The notes under the pieces: model-generated
What the model was told of the DNA's origin: nothing
What the model saw: only the letters and a program-made list of their open reading frames with translations
Database searches by the model: none
Shown: in pieces, positions 1 to 8,367 of the stretch
Layout of the letters: each line of letters begins with the position of its first letter
Numbering within the stretch: the stretch's first letter is position 1
Program-made: the position numbers and the translations under genes
Assembly (NCBI RefSeq): GCF_947495735.1
Contig: NZ_CANMAA010000001.1
Location: forward strand, 434,001 to 498,000
Origin: an uncultured Pseudokineococcus sp.
GTDB lineage: Bacteria > Actinomycetota > Actinomycetes > Actinomycetales > Quadrisphaeraceae
Reading direction: 5' to 3'
Length of the DNA stretch: 64,000 nucleotides

Positions 1-2
1 AG

Positions 3-1367
3 GAGCTCGTGGGCGTCCTCGGCGGGCAGACCCGGCGCATGCGGTTCGCCAAGAACCCGCCGACGGTCATCATGCTCGCCGGCCTCCAGGGCGCCGGGAA
101 GACGACGCTGGCCGGCAAGCTGGGCCGCTGGCTGCACGAGCAGGGCCACGCGCCGCTGCTGGTGGCCGCCGACCTCCAGCGCCCCAACGCGGTCACCCAG
201 CTGCAGGTCGTGGGGGAGCGGGCGGGCGTCAGCGTCTTCGCCCCCGAGCCGGGCAACGGCGTGGGCGACCCCGTGGACGTGGCCCGCCGCGGCGTGGCCG
301 CCGCCCGCGAGCGCCACCACGACGTCGTCGTCGTCGACACCGCCGGCCGCCTCGGCGTGGACGCCGAGATGATGCAGCAGGCCGCCGACATCCGCGCCGC
401 GGTCGACCCCGACGAGGTCCTCTTCGTCGTCGACGCGATGATCGGCCAGGACGCCGTCACCACGGCGCAGGCCTTCCTCGAGGGCGTCGAGCTGACCGGC
501 GTCGTCCTCTCCAAGCTGGACGGCGACGCCCGCGGCGGCGCCGCGCTGTCGGTGGCCTCGGTCACCGGCCGTCCGGTGATGTTCGCGTCCACGGGCGAGG
601 GCCTGAAGGACTTCGAGGTCTTCCACCCCGACCGGATGGCCTCGCGCATCCTCGACATGGGCGACGTCCTGACGCTCATCGAGCAGGCCGAGAAGGCCTT
701 CGACGCCGACCAGGCGCAGGACCTCGCCTCGCGGTTCGCCAGCGGCGAGGACTTCACGCTCGACGACTTCCTCGTGCAGATGCAGGGCCTGCGCAACATG
801 GGCTCGATCAAGAAGATGCTGGGGATGCTGCCCGGCATGGGGGAGCTCCGCGAGCAGCTGGAGAGCTTCGACGAGCGGGAGATCGACCGCATCGAGGCGA
901 TCGTGCGCTCGATGACGCCGCTGGAGCGCCGGTCGCCCAAGGTGCTCAACGGCTCCCGCCGCGCCCGCATCGCCAGGGGCTCCGGGCGCACCGTGACCGA
1001 CGTCAACCAGCTGCTCGACCGGTTCGCCGACGCGCAGAAGATGATGCGCTCGATGCGCCAGGGCGGCGGCGGCATGCCGGGCACGGCGGGCCTGCCGGGC
1101 ATGGGCGGCGGTCGCGGGGGCCCGGGCGGCGGCATGGGGGGGCTGCCCGGCGGCGGCAAGAAGTCGAAGGGCAGGACGGCGCCGCCGCCCAAGAAGGGCA
1201 AGGCCAAGTCGGGCAACCCGGCGAAGCGGGCCCAGCAGGAGAGGGACGCGCCCGTGCGCAGCGCGCCCGCGGCGGGGTCGGCCTTCGGCCTCACCCCCCA
1301 GCAGGCCGATCAGCTGCCCGACGACCTCGAGCTGCCCCCGGGCTTCGAGAAGTTCCTCGGCCGGTAG
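3..1367 (+). CDS. ffh: Signal recognition particle protein Ffh (5' end cut by window edge)
   Basis: SRP54/Ffh GTPase, which binds signal peptides on nascent membrane and secreted proteins and, with 4.5S RNA and FtsY, targets them to the translocon. The frame is open from the window edge; roughly 80 residues of the N-domain are missing. Visible are the P-loop GLQGAGKTT, the AADLQRPNA motif, DTAGR (G3), SKLDGDARGG (G4 region) and the methionine-rich M domain with GSIKKMLGMLPGM and NGSRRARIARGSG. The C-terminus is a Gly/Lys/Pro-rich tail, common in actinobacteria. Seven bases separate it from the next gene, and the order ffh - amidohydrolase - rpsP is a standard actinobacterial arrangement. Identification is secure; only the 5' end is absent. 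Confidence 0.97.
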   Translation, partial: ELVGVLGGQTRRMRFAKNPPTVIMLAGLQGAGKTTLAGKLGRWLHEQGHAPLLVAADLQRPNAVTQLQVVGERAGVSVFAPEPGNGVGDPVDVARRGVAAARERHHDVVVVDTAGRLGVDAEMMQQAADIRAAVDPDEVLFVVDAMIGQDAVTTAQAFLEGVELTGVVLSKLDGDARGGAALSVASVTGRPVMFASTGEGLKDFEVFHPDRMASRILDMGDVLTLIEQAEKAFDADQAQDLASRFASGEDFTLDDFLVQMQGLRNMGSIKKMLGMLPGMGELREQLESFDEREIDRIEAIVRSMTPLERRSPKVLNGSRRARIARGSGRTVTDVNQLLDRFADAQKMMRSMRQGGGGMPGTAGLPGMGGGRGGPGGGMGGLPGGGKKSKGRTAPPPKKGKAKSGNPAKRAQQERDAPVRSAPAAGSAFGLTPQQADQLPDDLELPPGFEKFLGR

Positions 1368-1374
1368 GACGGCC

Positions 1375-2499
1375 GTGGCCCAGGTGCTGCACCTGACCGG
1401 GCGGGTCCTGCGAGGCCCCGGCACCGGCGGCGACGAGGACGTCGCCTCGGGGCTGTGGGTGCTCGGCGGCCGGCTCACCTGGACCCGGCCGCCGGGCGAC
1501 CACGACGTCACCGAGATCGACGGCTGGGTGGTCCCCGGCCTGGTGGACGCGCACTGCCACATCGGGCTCGGCCCCTCCGGGCAGGTCGACGCCGAGACGG
1601 CGCAGGAGCAGGCGCGCGCCGACCGGGACGCGGGCGCGCTCCTGCTGCGCGACGCGGGCTCGCCCGCCGACACCCGGTGGGTGGCCGAGCGCGACGACCT
1701 CCCCCGCCTGGTGCGCGCGGGCCGCCACGTGGCGCGCACGCGCCGCTACCTGCGCGGGTTCGCCGAGGAGGTGGAGCCGCCCCGGCTGGCCGAGGAGGTC
1801 CGGCGCCAGGCCCGCCGCGGCGACGGCTGGGTCAAGGTCGTCGGCGACTGGATCGACCGCGACGCCGGCGACCTCGCCCCCTGCTGGTCGCGGGAGGACC
1901 TCGTGGCCGCGGCGGACGCCGCCCACGCCGAGGGCGCGCGGATCACGGCGCACGTCTTCGGGGCGCAGGCGCTGGCCGACGTCCTGGCGGCCGGCTTCGA
2001 CGGCGTCGAGCACGCGACGGCCATGGGGCCCGACGACGTGGCGGTCATGGCGGAGCGTGGGACCGCGGTGGTCCCGACGCTGGTCAACATCGGCACCTTC
2101 CCGGACATCGCGGCCCGGGGGGAGGCCAAGTTCCCGCGCTACGCCGAGCACATGCGGCGCCTGCACGCGCGACGGCGCGAGGCCGTGGCGCTGGCCCACG
2201 AGGCCGGGGTGCGCGTCTTCGCCGGGACCGACGCCGGGAGCACGCTGCCGCACGGGATCCTCCCCGAGGAGGTGGCCGAGCTGTCCCGCGCCGGCCTGGG
2301 CCCCGCCGCCGCCCTCGACGCCGCGTGCTGGTCGGCGCGCCGCTGGCTCGGGTTCCCCGCGCTGGAGGAGGGGGCGAGCGCGGACCTGCTCGTCCTGCCC
2401 GAGGACCCCCGGGAGGACGTCGGCGTCCTCGCCGCGCCGTCCGCCGTGGTCCTGCGGGGGCGGCAGGTCGCCCGGGCCGGGCGGCGTCTGGCAGACTGA
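1375..2499 (+). CDS. Amidohydrolase family protein
   Basis: Metal-dependent amidohydrolase of 374 residues. Metal-site elements are in order: DAHCH near the N-terminus (HxH after the first beta-strand), WVKVV (possible bridging lysine), TAHVF and VEHA histidines, and the GTDAG aspartate near residue 285. This matches the imidazolonepropionase/prolidase-like branch that hydrolyses C-N bonds in cyclic amides or peptides. The substrate cannot be read from the sequence. It starts with GTG seven bases after ffh and is probably co-transcribed with it. The gene is commonly found between ffh and rpsP in actinobacteria, yet has no known role in translation. A putative promoter box for rpsP overlaps its last codons. 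Confidence 0.88.
   Translation: MAQVLHLTGRVLRGPGTGGDEDVASGLWVLGGRLTWTRPPGDHDVTEIDGWVVPGLVDAHCHIGLGPSGQVDAETAQEQARADRDAGALLLRDAGSPADTRWVAERDDLPRLVRAGRHVARTRRYLRGFAEEVEPPRLAEEVRRQARRGDGWVKVVGDWIDRDAGDLAPCWSREDLVAAADAAHAEGARITAHVFGAQALADVLAAGFDGVEHATAMGPDDVAVMAERGTAVVPTLVNIGTFPDIAARGEAKFPRYAEHMRRLHARRREAVALAHEAGVRVFAGTDAGSTLPHGILPEEVAELSRAGLGPAAALDAACWSARRWLGFPALEEGASADLLVLPEDPREDVGVLAAPSAVVLRGRQVARAGRRLAD
2489..2498 (+). promoter_or_regulatory. TGGCAGACTG box upstream of rpsP
   Basis: TGGCAGACTG lies about 130 bases before the rpsP start. The same ten bases occur before rplS (4982) and a one-base variant before pyrH (17916). CAGACT resembles the TANNNT-type -10 hexamer of actinobacterial housekeeping promoters (TAGACT is common), so this is read as a -10 element. 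No convincing -35 box was seen, and the assignment is inference. Confidence 0.4.
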
Positions 2500-2627
2500 C
2501 CCGCTGTACCGGGCGCCACGGGACCCTCTCACCCGCGGCGCGCGAGTCCTGCAGCACGGACGCCCTGGCGAAACCCCACGCCGGGCGGGCGTGCTCACCC
2601 CAGACGAACCAGGAGAACCCCTCCACC

Positions 2628-3071
2628 GTGGCAGTCAAGATCCGTCTCAAGCGCCTGGGCAAGATCCGGGCCCCGTACTACCGCGTCGTCGTGGCCGACT
2701 CGCGCACCAAGCGCGACGGCCGGGCGATCGAGGAGATCGGGAAGTACCACCCGACCGAGGAGCCCTCGTTCATCCAGATCGACTCCGAGCGGGCGCAGCA
2801 CTGGCTGTCCGTCGGCGCGCAGCCGACCGAGCAGGTGCTCGTGCTGCTCAAGATCACCGGTGACTGGCAGAAGTTCAAGGGCCTCCCCGGCGCCGAGGGC
2901 ACCCTGCGCGTCGCCGAGCCGAAGGCCGACCGCCGCGTCGCCTTCGAGGCCGCGGCCCGCGAGACCGGCCCGGCCGAGCTCGCGCCGAAGAAGGACACCG
3001 CGTCGAAGGGCTCGGGCGCGAAGGCCTCCGAGTCGGCGCCGTCCGAGGACGCCCCGGTCGCGACGGCCTGA
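2628..3071 (+). CDS. rpsP: 30S ribosomal protein S16
   Basis: Ribosomal protein bS16, needed for 30S assembly. It starts at GTG after AGGAGA, with the typical [25 protein letters not shown] opening region and [14 protein letters not shown]. The S16 fold takes up about the first 90 residues; the rest of the 147 aa is an Ala/Lys/Glu/Ser-rich tail, a known feature of actinobacterial S16. It heads the rpsP-khpA pair, with KhpA starting two bases after its stop; rimM and trmD follow beyond a strong hairpin. The long 128-base leader and the upstream TGGCAGACTG box suggest its own promoter. Confidence 0.98.
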   Translation: MAVKIRLKRLGKIRAPYYRVVVADSRTKRDGRAIEEIGKYHPTEEPSFIQIDSERAQHWLSVGAQPTEQVLVLLKITGDWQKFKGLPGAEGTLRVAEPKADRRVAFEAAARETGPAELAPKKDTASKGSGAKASESAPSEDAPVATA

Positions 3072-3072
3072 C

Positions 3073-3318
3073 GTGCTCGCCGACGCCCTCGAGCACCTCG
3101 TCCGCGGCATCGTGGACAACCCCGACGACGTCCGCGTCGCCAGCCGCTCCATGCGGCGCGGGACGGTGCTCGAGGTGCGGGTGCACCCGGACGACCTGGG
3201 CCGCGTGATCGGCCGGGCCGGGCGCACCGCCACCTCGCTGCGCACCGTCCTGTCCGCGCTCTCGCGCGGTGAGGGCCCCGTGCGCGTCGACGTCGTGGAC
3301 GTCGACCGCGCGCGCTGA
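3073..3318 (+). CDS. khpA: KH-domain RNA-binding protein KhpA
   Basis: Small RNA-binding protein of 81 residues consisting of one type-II KH domain. The diagnostic GRVIGRAGRTATSLR (GxxG loop) lies in the second half. It starts with GTG two bases after the rpsP stop and has no room for an independent promoter. Its position between rpsP and rimM is conserved in actinobacteria and firmicutes. In other bacteria KhpA works with KhpB/Jag in RNA binding and cell-envelope control. A 19-bp hairpin directly downstream likely ends or attenuates the rpsP-khpA transcript. Confidence 0.93.
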   Translation: MLADALEHLVRGIVDNPDDVRVASRSMRRGTVLEVRVHPDDLGRVIGRAGRTATSLRTVLSALSRGEGPVRVDVVDVDRAR

Positions 3319-3342
3319 GCGCGCGTCCGGCAGCAGCACCGC

Positions 3343-3383
3343 ACGACGCAGCCCCGCCCGCACCGCGGGCGGGGCTGCGTCGT
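3343..3383 (+). terminator. 19-bp perfect hairpin after khpA
   Basis: Perfect 19-bp stem with a 3-nt loop: left arm 3343-3361 (ACGACGCAGCCCCGCCCGC), loop ACC, right arm 3365-3383. It sits 24 bases after the khpA stop and before the rimM leader. No U-tract follows (CCCCGGG). In high-GC actinobacteria such U-less hairpins often act as terminators or attenuators. Confidence 0.75.
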
Positions 3384-3449
3384 CCCCGGGAGCCCTGCAC
3401 CGCTCCCGCCCCACCCCGCCCAGCACCCCCTTCCCCTCGAGGAGCAGCC

Positions 3450-4031
3450 GTGGAGCTCGTCGTCGCCCGCGCCGGTCGTGCGCACGGACTGCGCGGCGAG
3501 GTCGCCCTCGAGGTGCGGACCGACGCGCCCGAGCGCCGTCTGGCCGTCGGCGCCCGCCTGCGCACCGACCCCGACGTCGGCGCCCTGACCGTGGCGAGCG
3601 TGCGCGCGCACCAGGGGCGCCTGCTCGTGGCCTTCGAGGAGACGGCGGACCGCACCGCCGCGGAGGAGCTGCGCGGGGTGCTCCTGCTCGTCGACGTCGA
3701 CCTCGACGACCCCGCCGAGGCCGAGGACGACGCCTGGCACCGCAGCCAGCTCGTCGGCCTGCGGGCCACCACGACCGACGGGCGCGACGTCGGCGAGGTC
3801 GTCGGCCTGGAGCACCTGCCCGCGCAGGACGCCCTGCTCGTGCGCCAGCCCTCGGGGGCCACGGTGCTCGTGCCCTTCGTGCGCGAGCTGGTGCCCGAGG
3901 TGGACGTGGCCGGCGGCCGCGTGGTGCTCGACCCGCCGGGCGGCCTCCTCGAGGGCGACGAGGTCGCCGACGGCGAGGACGACGGCGAGGACGGCTCGCC
4001 GGACGACGGGCCCGGCGCCGGGGGGCGCTGA
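3450..4031 (+). CDS. rimM: Ribosome maturation factor RimM
   Basis: 16S rRNA processing factor that binds S19 and helps mature the 30S head. The 193-residue protein begins [30 protein letters not shown], the RimM N-domain signature with the GRxHGLRGE motif. A PRC-barrel C-domain follows ([26 protein letters not shown]). The C-terminal 40 residues are acidic and Gly/Asp-rich. GTG start with GAGGAG a few bases upstream. One base separates it from trmD, so the two are translationally coupled as in most bacteria. Confidence 0.96.
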   Translation: MELVVARAGRAHGLRGEVALEVRTDAPERRLAVGARLRTDPDVGALTVASVRAHQGRLLVAFEETADRTAAEELRGVLLLVDVDLDDPAEAEDDAWHRSQLVGLRATTTDGRDVGEVVGLEHLPAQDALLVRQPSGATVLVPFVRELVPEVDVAGGRVVLDPPGGLLEGDEVADGEDDGEDGSPDDGPGAGGR

Positions 4032-4032
4032 C

Positions 4033-4929
4033 GTGCGCGTCGACGTCGTCACGATCTTCCCCGACTACCTCGCGCCCCTGCAGCTGTCCCTGCTCGGCCG
4101 CGCGCAGCGCCTCGGGCTCCTGGACCTGCACGTGCACGACCTGCGCGGCTGGACCGAGGACCGGCACCGGACCGTCGACGACACGCCCGCGGGGGGCGGC
4201 GCCGGGATGGTGATGCTGCCCGAGCCCTGGGGCCTCGCCCTGGACGCCGTGCACCGCGGCGAGGGGGCCGGCGGGCCGGTCGGGGCCGCGCCGACGGCCG
4301 AGCCGGGGAGCGACGCCGGGGACGGCGCAGCCGTGGAGCTCGCCGCCGCCCCGGACGAGCCCGCGGACGGGCGCCCCCTGCTGCTGGTCCCCAGCCCGTC
4401 GGGGCGGCGCCTGGACCAGGCGATGGCGCACGAGCTGGCCCGCGAGCCGCGGCTCGTGGTCGCCTGCGGCCGCTACGAGGGCATCGACGAGCGGGTCCTG
4501 CTGGACGCGGCCCAGCGCTACCGCGTCGTCCCCTTCAGCCTCGGCGACTACGTCCTCAACGGCGGGGAGGTGGCGGCCCTGGCGCTCGTGGAGGCCGTCG
4601 GCCGGCTGCTGCCGGGGGTCGTGGGCAACCCGGCGTCCCTGCTGGAGGAGTCCCACGAGCAGGGGCTGCTGGAGCACCCGGTGTACACCCGCCCGCCCCG
4701 CTGGCGCGGCCTCGACGTCCCGGACGTCCTGCTCTCGGGCCACCACGGGCAGGTGGCGCGCTGGCGCCGCGACGAGGGCCTGCGGCGCACGGCGCGTCGC
4801 CGTCCCGACCTGCTCGAGGCGCTCGCGGCCGCGGACCCCGGTGCCCTCGACCGCGCGGACCTCGCCGTGCTCGCCGAGGAGGGCTGGGTCCCCGGTGGCC
4901 GGCGGCCCGCGGCGCCGTCCGGCGACTGA
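4033..4929 (+). CDS. trmD: tRNA (guanine-N1)-methyltransferase TrmD
   Basis: SPOUT methyltransferase that makes m1G37 in tRNAs reading CNN codons, preventing +1 frameshifting. Visible are the N-terminal [12 protein letters not shown], the trefoil-knot SAM-binding motifs [13 protein letters not shown] and [15 protein letters not shown], and the C-terminal HTH-like region with RRPDLLEAL. At 298 aa it is longer than the usual 240-250. The excess is an Ala/Gly/Asp-rich insert at about residues 74-115, between the [12 protein letters not shown] and [10 protein letters not shown] elements, placed where it should not break the knot. It starts one base after rimM. Confidence 0.96.
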   Translation: MRVDVVTIFPDYLAPLQLSLLGRAQRLGLLDLHVHDLRGWTEDRHRTVDDTPAGGGAGMVMLPEPWGLALDAVHRGEGAGGPVGAAPTAEPGSDAGDGAAVELAAAPDEPADGRPLLLVPSPSGRRLDQAMAHELAREPRLVVACGRYEGIDERVLLDAAQRYRVVPFSLGDYVLNGGEVAALALVEAVGRLLPGVVGNPASLLEESHEQGLLEHPVYTRPPRWRGLDVPDVLLSGHHGQVARWRRDEGLRRTARRRPDLLEALAAADPGALDRADLAVLAEEGWVPGGRRPAAPSGD

Positions 4930-4981
4930 GCGCCCGCCGCGGGGCGCCCGCTCCGGGGCGGTCGGCCCGAGGTGCCGGCTG

Positions 4982-4991
4982 TGGCAGACTG
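4982..4991 (+). promoter_or_regulatory. TGGCAGACTG box upstream of rplS
   Basis: Same ten-base sequence as before rpsP, here about 170 bases ahead of the rplS ATG in the 231-base trmD-rplS gap. It is interpreted as a housekeeping -10 region (CAGACT). The long leader that would result is Gly/Arg-codon-like in composition but shows no clear ORF. Confidence 0.4.
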
Positions 4992-5160
4992 GCCCGCCGA
5001 GCCGGACGACGAGCCCGCCCCTGCCGCAGGGGGCGTGCGGAGCCCGGAGGAGACCGGCGCCCAGCGCCGGTCGACGGCTCGGACGAGACCAGCGGACGGG
5101 GCCCAGCCCCGCGACGAGTGCGCGGCCGACCTGCGGCGGGCGCGCGGAGAGCAGCAGACG

Positions 5161-5517
5161 ATGCAGACACTGGACGGGCTCGACGCCCTCTCGATGCGCG
5201 ACGACATCCCCGACTTCCGGCCCGGTGACACCGTCAAGGTGCACGTGAAGGTCGTCGAGGGCACCCGCTCGCGCGTGCAGCTGTTCCAGGGCGTCGTGCT
5301 GCGCCGCCAGGGCGCGGGCGTGCGCGAGACCTTCACCGCCCGCAAGGTCAGCTTCGGCGTCGGCGTGGAGCGCACCTTCCCGGTGCACACCCCGGCCATC
5401 GACCGCATCGAGGTCGTGACCCGCGGTGACGTCCGCCGCGCGAAGCTGTACTACCTGCGCGAGCTGCGCGGCAAGGCCGCCAAGATCAAGGAGAAGCGCG
5501 AGCCCGTCTCGCGCTGA
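5161..5517 (+). CDS. rplS: 50S ribosomal protein L19
   Basis: Ribosomal protein bL19 at the 30S-50S interface. The 118 residues match the family length and include [36 protein letters not shown] and a basic C-terminus with [20 protein letters not shown]. The ATG follows a purine-rich GGAGAGCAGCAG stretch. It lies in the conserved trmD-rplS-lepB order and has a probable promoter in the preceding gap. Confidence 0.98.
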   Translation: MQTLDGLDALSMRDDIPDFRPGDTVKVHVKVVEGTRSRVQLFQGVVLRRQGAGVRETFTARKVSFGVGVERTFPVHTPAIDRIEVVTRGDVRRAKLYYLRELRGKAAKIKEKREPVSR

Positions 5518-5544
5518 GCAGCAGGGCCCCGGCCCGCACCGCTC

Positions 5545-5592
5545 CGACGCCCCCGCCCGCCCCGGTCCTGCCGGGTGCGGCCGGGGGCGTCG
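5545..5592 (+). terminator. Hairpin after rplS
   Basis: An 11-bp outer stem (CGACGCCCCCG at 5545-5555 pairing with 5582-5592) encloses a smaller CCGG-tetraloop-like hairpin. It begins 28 bases after the rplS stop. No U-run follows, like the other hairpins in this window. Confidence 0.6.
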
Positions 5593-5744
5593 TCGCGCCC
5601 GGGCCGGTGCGGCTCGCACGGTCGGGGGCGGACGGGGTGCGAGGCTGTCCCCGCACCGCGGGGGGTGCGCCCGAGGGGGCGGCGCAGCAGCACCGCGGTG
5701 CAGGGAACCGGGCCGCAGCGGCCACGACGGGCGGAGGACGTGCG

Positions 5745-6578
5745 GTGAGCAGCGCAGAGGGCGGACCCGGGGGACGGGGCGCGCCGGGGGACGAGGGCGC
5801 CCCCGCGAGGGCCGTGGCCGACGACGAGGAGCCCCGGCGCCGCGGAGGGCTCGTCGGAGCGCTCCGCGAGGTGGTCCTGGTCGTCGTGACGGCACTCGTG
5901 CTGTCGCTGCTCATCAAGACCTTCCTCGTCCAGGCCTTCTTCATCCCGTCGGAGTCCATGCAGCCGACCCTCGAGGTCGGGGACCGGGTCCTGGTCAGCC
6001 GGCTCACGCCCGGACCCTTCGACCTGGACCGCGGGGACGTGGTCGTCTTCACCGACCCGGGCGGCTGGCTGACGCCGACCGTGGAGCCGGAGCGCACCGT
6101 CGTGGGCGAGGCCCTGGTCGACGCGCTGTCGTTCGTCGGCGTGCTGCCCCAGGACTCGGGCGACCACCTGATCAAGCGCGTCGTCGGCCTGCCCGGGGAC
6201 ACGGTGGCGGCCGACGGCACGGGGGCGCTGGTCGTCAACGGCGAGCCCCTGGGCGAGCGCTACCTCTACCCCGGCGACCTGCCGAGCGCGGAGCCCTTCA
6301 CGGTCGTCGTGCCCGAGGGGCGGCTGTGGGTCATGGGCGACCACCGCTCGGACTCCCTCGACAGCCGGGCGCACACCCAGCTCGAGGGCGGCGGCACCGT
6401 GCCGCTCGAGGACGTCGTGGGGCGCGCGGTGCTGCTCGTGTGGCCGCTGGAGCGCTGGGACTGGCTCAGCGAGGGCGAGGACGCCTTCCGCGGCGTCCCC
6501 GCGACGGCGCCCGAGGGCGCCGAGCTCCCCGGGCCCGGCAGCGCCGCCCCGCCGACCCCGGCCGGCTCGGGGTCGTGA
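5745..6578 (+). CDS. lepB: Signal peptidase I
   Basis: Membrane-anchored serine/lysine protease that removes Sec and Tat signal peptides outside the membrane. GTG at 5745 was chosen because GGAGG precedes it; an earlier start at 5607 would add a non-conserved Gly/Ala-rich leader. The 277 aa comprise an acidic cytoplasmic N-terminus, one transmembrane segment at about residues 42-65, the nucleophile Ser in PSESMQPT near residue 70, and the general-base Lys in [11 protein letters not shown] near residue 143. [11 protein letters not shown] follows. An insertion between the Ser and Lys boxes and a Pro/Gly-rich tail are seen. The rplS-lepB-rnhB order is conserved. Confidence 0.96.
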   Translation: MSSAEGGPGGRGAPGDEGAPARAVADDEEPRRRGGLVGALREVVLVVVTALVLSLLIKTFLVQAFFIPSESMQPTLEVGDRVLVSRLTPGPFDLDRGDVVVFTDPGGWLTPTVEPERTVVGEALVDALSFVGVLPQDSGDHLIKRVVGLPGDTVAADGTGALVVNGEPLGERYLYPGDLPSAEPFTVVVPEGRLWVMGDHRSDSLDSRAHTQLEGGGTVPLEDVVGRAVLLVWPLERWDWLSEGEDAFRGVPATAPEGAELPGPGSAAPPTPAGSGS

Positions 6579-6625
6579 GCGCGCGGCGGGTCGGCGGGGC
6601 CGCGCCGCGGCCGGGCGCGGGGCCG

Positions 6626-7420
6626 ATGGCCCGGACCCCGACGCTGCGCGCGGAGCGGGCGCTGCTGCGCGAGGGGCACCTCCTCGTCGCGGGCGTGGAC
6701 GAGGTGGGCCGCGGTGCGCTGGCGGGCCCCGTCTCGGTCGGCGTCGCCGTCGTCGACGCGTCCACCCGCACCGCGCCGGCGGGGCTGCGCGACTCCAAGC
6801 TGCTCGCGCCCGAGGCGCGCGAGGACCTCGCGCCGCGGCTGCGCCGCTGGGCCGTGGCGCACGCCGTGGGGCACGCCAGCGCGGGGGAGGTGGACGCCCT
6901 CGGGATCGTGCGGGCCCTGCGCCTGGCCGGCCGCCGCGCCCTGGAGGCGCTCGACGCGGTCCCCTGCGTCGTCCTGCTCGACGGCTCGCACGACTGGCTG
7001 TCGACGCCCCGCCCGCGCGGGGCGGGGCGCACCGACCCCTGGGTCGTGCGCACGCAGGTCAAGGCCGACCTGCGCTGCGCCGCCGTGGCCGCGGCGAGCG
7101 TCCTGGCCAAGACCGAGCGGGACGGCCTGCTGCGCGACCTCGCCGCCCGCGACGACAGGTACGGCTGGGCGGGCAACAAGGGGTACTCGGCGCCGGACCA
7201 CCTCGCCGCCCTGCGCCGCCACGGCGCCTGCGTGCAGCACCGCCGCAGCTGGCGCCTGCCCGGGCTCGAGGAGCCGGCCGCGGCACCGTCCGCCGGGGCC
7301 GCGCCCGCCGGTGTGCCGCAGCAGGCCACGGGCCGCGAGCCCGAGCAGGCGCTGTCGGGCAGGATGGCGGACCACGAGCCGGTGGTGGTGCCGGTGCTGA
7401 GCGCGCGGAAGGGCCCATGA
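6626..7420 (+). CDS. rnhB: Ribonuclease HII
   Basis: Endonuclease that nicks RNA in RNA-DNA hybrids, including single ribonucleotides left in DNA. The signature [16 protein letters not shown] carries the DE of the catalytic DEDD set; [12 protein letters not shown] and [22 protein letters not shown] follow. The ATG at 6626 fits the usual length. A GTG at 6575 overlaps the lepB stop (GTGA), would give translational coupling and add 17 residues, and cannot be excluded. The last ~50 residues form a low-complexity tail beyond the fold. The stop overlaps the next gene's ATG. Confidence 0.94.
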   Translation: MARTPTLRAERALLREGHLLVAGVDEVGRGALAGPVSVGVAVVDASTRTAPAGLRDSKLLAPEAREDLAPRLRRWAVAHAVGHASAGEVDALGIVRALRLAGRRALEALDAVPCVVLLDGSHDWLSTPRPRGAGRTDPWVVRTQVKADLRCAAVAAASVLAKTERDGLLRDLAARDDRYGWAGNKGYSAPDHLAALRRHGACVQHRRSWRLPGLEEPAAAPSAGAAPAGVPQQATGREPEQALSGRMADHEPVVVPVLSARKGP

Positions 7421-7725
7421 GCGCCGAGGACCTCGAGGACTACGAGACCGAGATGGAGCTCGCGCTGTACCGCGAGTACCGCGACGTCGTCGGTCTGTTC
7501 GCCTACGTCGTCGAGACGGAGCGGCGCTTCTACCTCGCCAACTCCGTCGACCTCGTGCCGCGGAGCACCGACGGCGAGGTGTGGTTCGAGCTCACGCTCA
7601 CCGACGCCTGGGTCTGGGACGTCTACCGCTCCGCCCGGTTCGTCAAGCAGGTGCGCGTGGTGACGTTCAAGGACGTCAACGTCGAGGAGCTGGCGAAGAA
7701 CGACCTCACCGTCCCCGAGACCTGA
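7417..7725 (+). CDS. DUF2469 family protein
   Basis: Protein of 102 residues, acidic at the N-terminus ([20 protein letters not shown]), belonging to the DUF2469 family found throughout actinobacteria just after rnhB. It has no membrane segment or known catalytic motif. [22 protein letters not shown] is the conserved core. The ATG overlaps the rnhB stop (ATGA), so it is translated from the same message. The function is unknown; conservation with rnhB and yraN suggests a role in nucleic acid metabolism, which is inference only. Confidence 0.92.
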   Translation: MSAEDLEDYETEMELALYREYRDVVGLFAYVVETERRFYLANSVDLVPRSTDGEVWFELTLTDAWVWDVYRSARFVKQVRVVTFKDVNVEELAKNDLTVPET

Positions 7726-7986
7726 GGCCGCCCCTCGCGACGACGAGGGCGCACGACCTGCGGGCGCCGCGCACGACACGGGACGACGAGCGCCCGCCCC
7801 ACCGGCGCGGCCGCCCGCTCCCCGACCTCCTCCTGCGGACCCGGCAGGACGTCAGCGCGCGTGCCGGGCGCCCGGTGTCCGCGCCGCGCGCACAGGCCGG
7901 GACCTGCGCGTCCGCGCCCACACCCCGACGACCGCGCCGTGCGCGGGCCCCGGCCGGGACCACGCTCCGGCCCGGAGGTGATCGGC

Positions 7987-8367
7987 GTGCGGACGACGGA
8001 CGCGGTGGGGCGGTACGGCGAGCAGGTGGCGGTGGCGCACCTGGAGGGGCTCGGCATGCGCGTGGTGGCGCGCAACTGGCGGTGCACCAGCCCGGTGCGC
8101 GGGGAGATCGACGTCGTGGCCCGCGACGGCGACGCGCTCGTGGCCGTGGAGGTCAAGACGCGGCGGTGCGGGCCGTCGGGCGCGCCCGGGGCGGGGCACC
8201 CCTTCGAGGCGGTGACGCCGGTCAAGGCGGCCCGGGTGCGCCGGCTCCTGGTGGCGTTCGCCGAGGCGACCGGGGAGCGCGCGGGAGGCCTGCGCGTGGA
8301 CGCGGTAGCGGTCCTGCGCCCCTCGGCCGGGCCGGCGCTCGTGGAGCACCTGCGCGGGGTGGCCTGA
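7987..8367 (+). CDS. YraN family (UPF0102) endonuclease-like protein
   Basis: Restriction-endonuclease-fold protein of 126 residues. The core has [36 protein letters not shown] and VAVEVKTRR; the latter two give the E...D...ExK catalytic pattern of the nuclease superfamily. GTG at 7987 is preferred because GGAGG lies nine bases upstream; GTG at 7978 is an in-frame alternative. The stop overlaps the ATG of the ComM-like gene. yraN-comM-dprA is a conserved trio tied to DNA uptake or processing. The 261-base gap before it shows no gene. Confidence 0.92.
   Translation: MRTTDAVGRYGEQVAVAHLEGLGMRVVARNWRCTSPVRGEIDVVARDGDALVAVEVKTRRCGPSGAPGAGHPFEAVTPVKAARVRRLLVAFAEATGERAGGLRVDAVAVLRPSAGPALVEHLRGVA

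Noticed and set aside
2875-5895. About 1000-codon open frame on the minus strand across rpsP-khpA-rimM-trmD-rplS
   Set aside because: It is the antisense shadow of well-identified translation genes, Arg/Pro/Gly-rich and without family motifs; such long frames arise from extreme GC content.
5426-7420. Plus-strand frame of 664 codons reading into rnhB
   Set aside because: The upstream two thirds are an out-of-frame shadow of rplS/lepB; RNase HII begins at 6626 or 6575.
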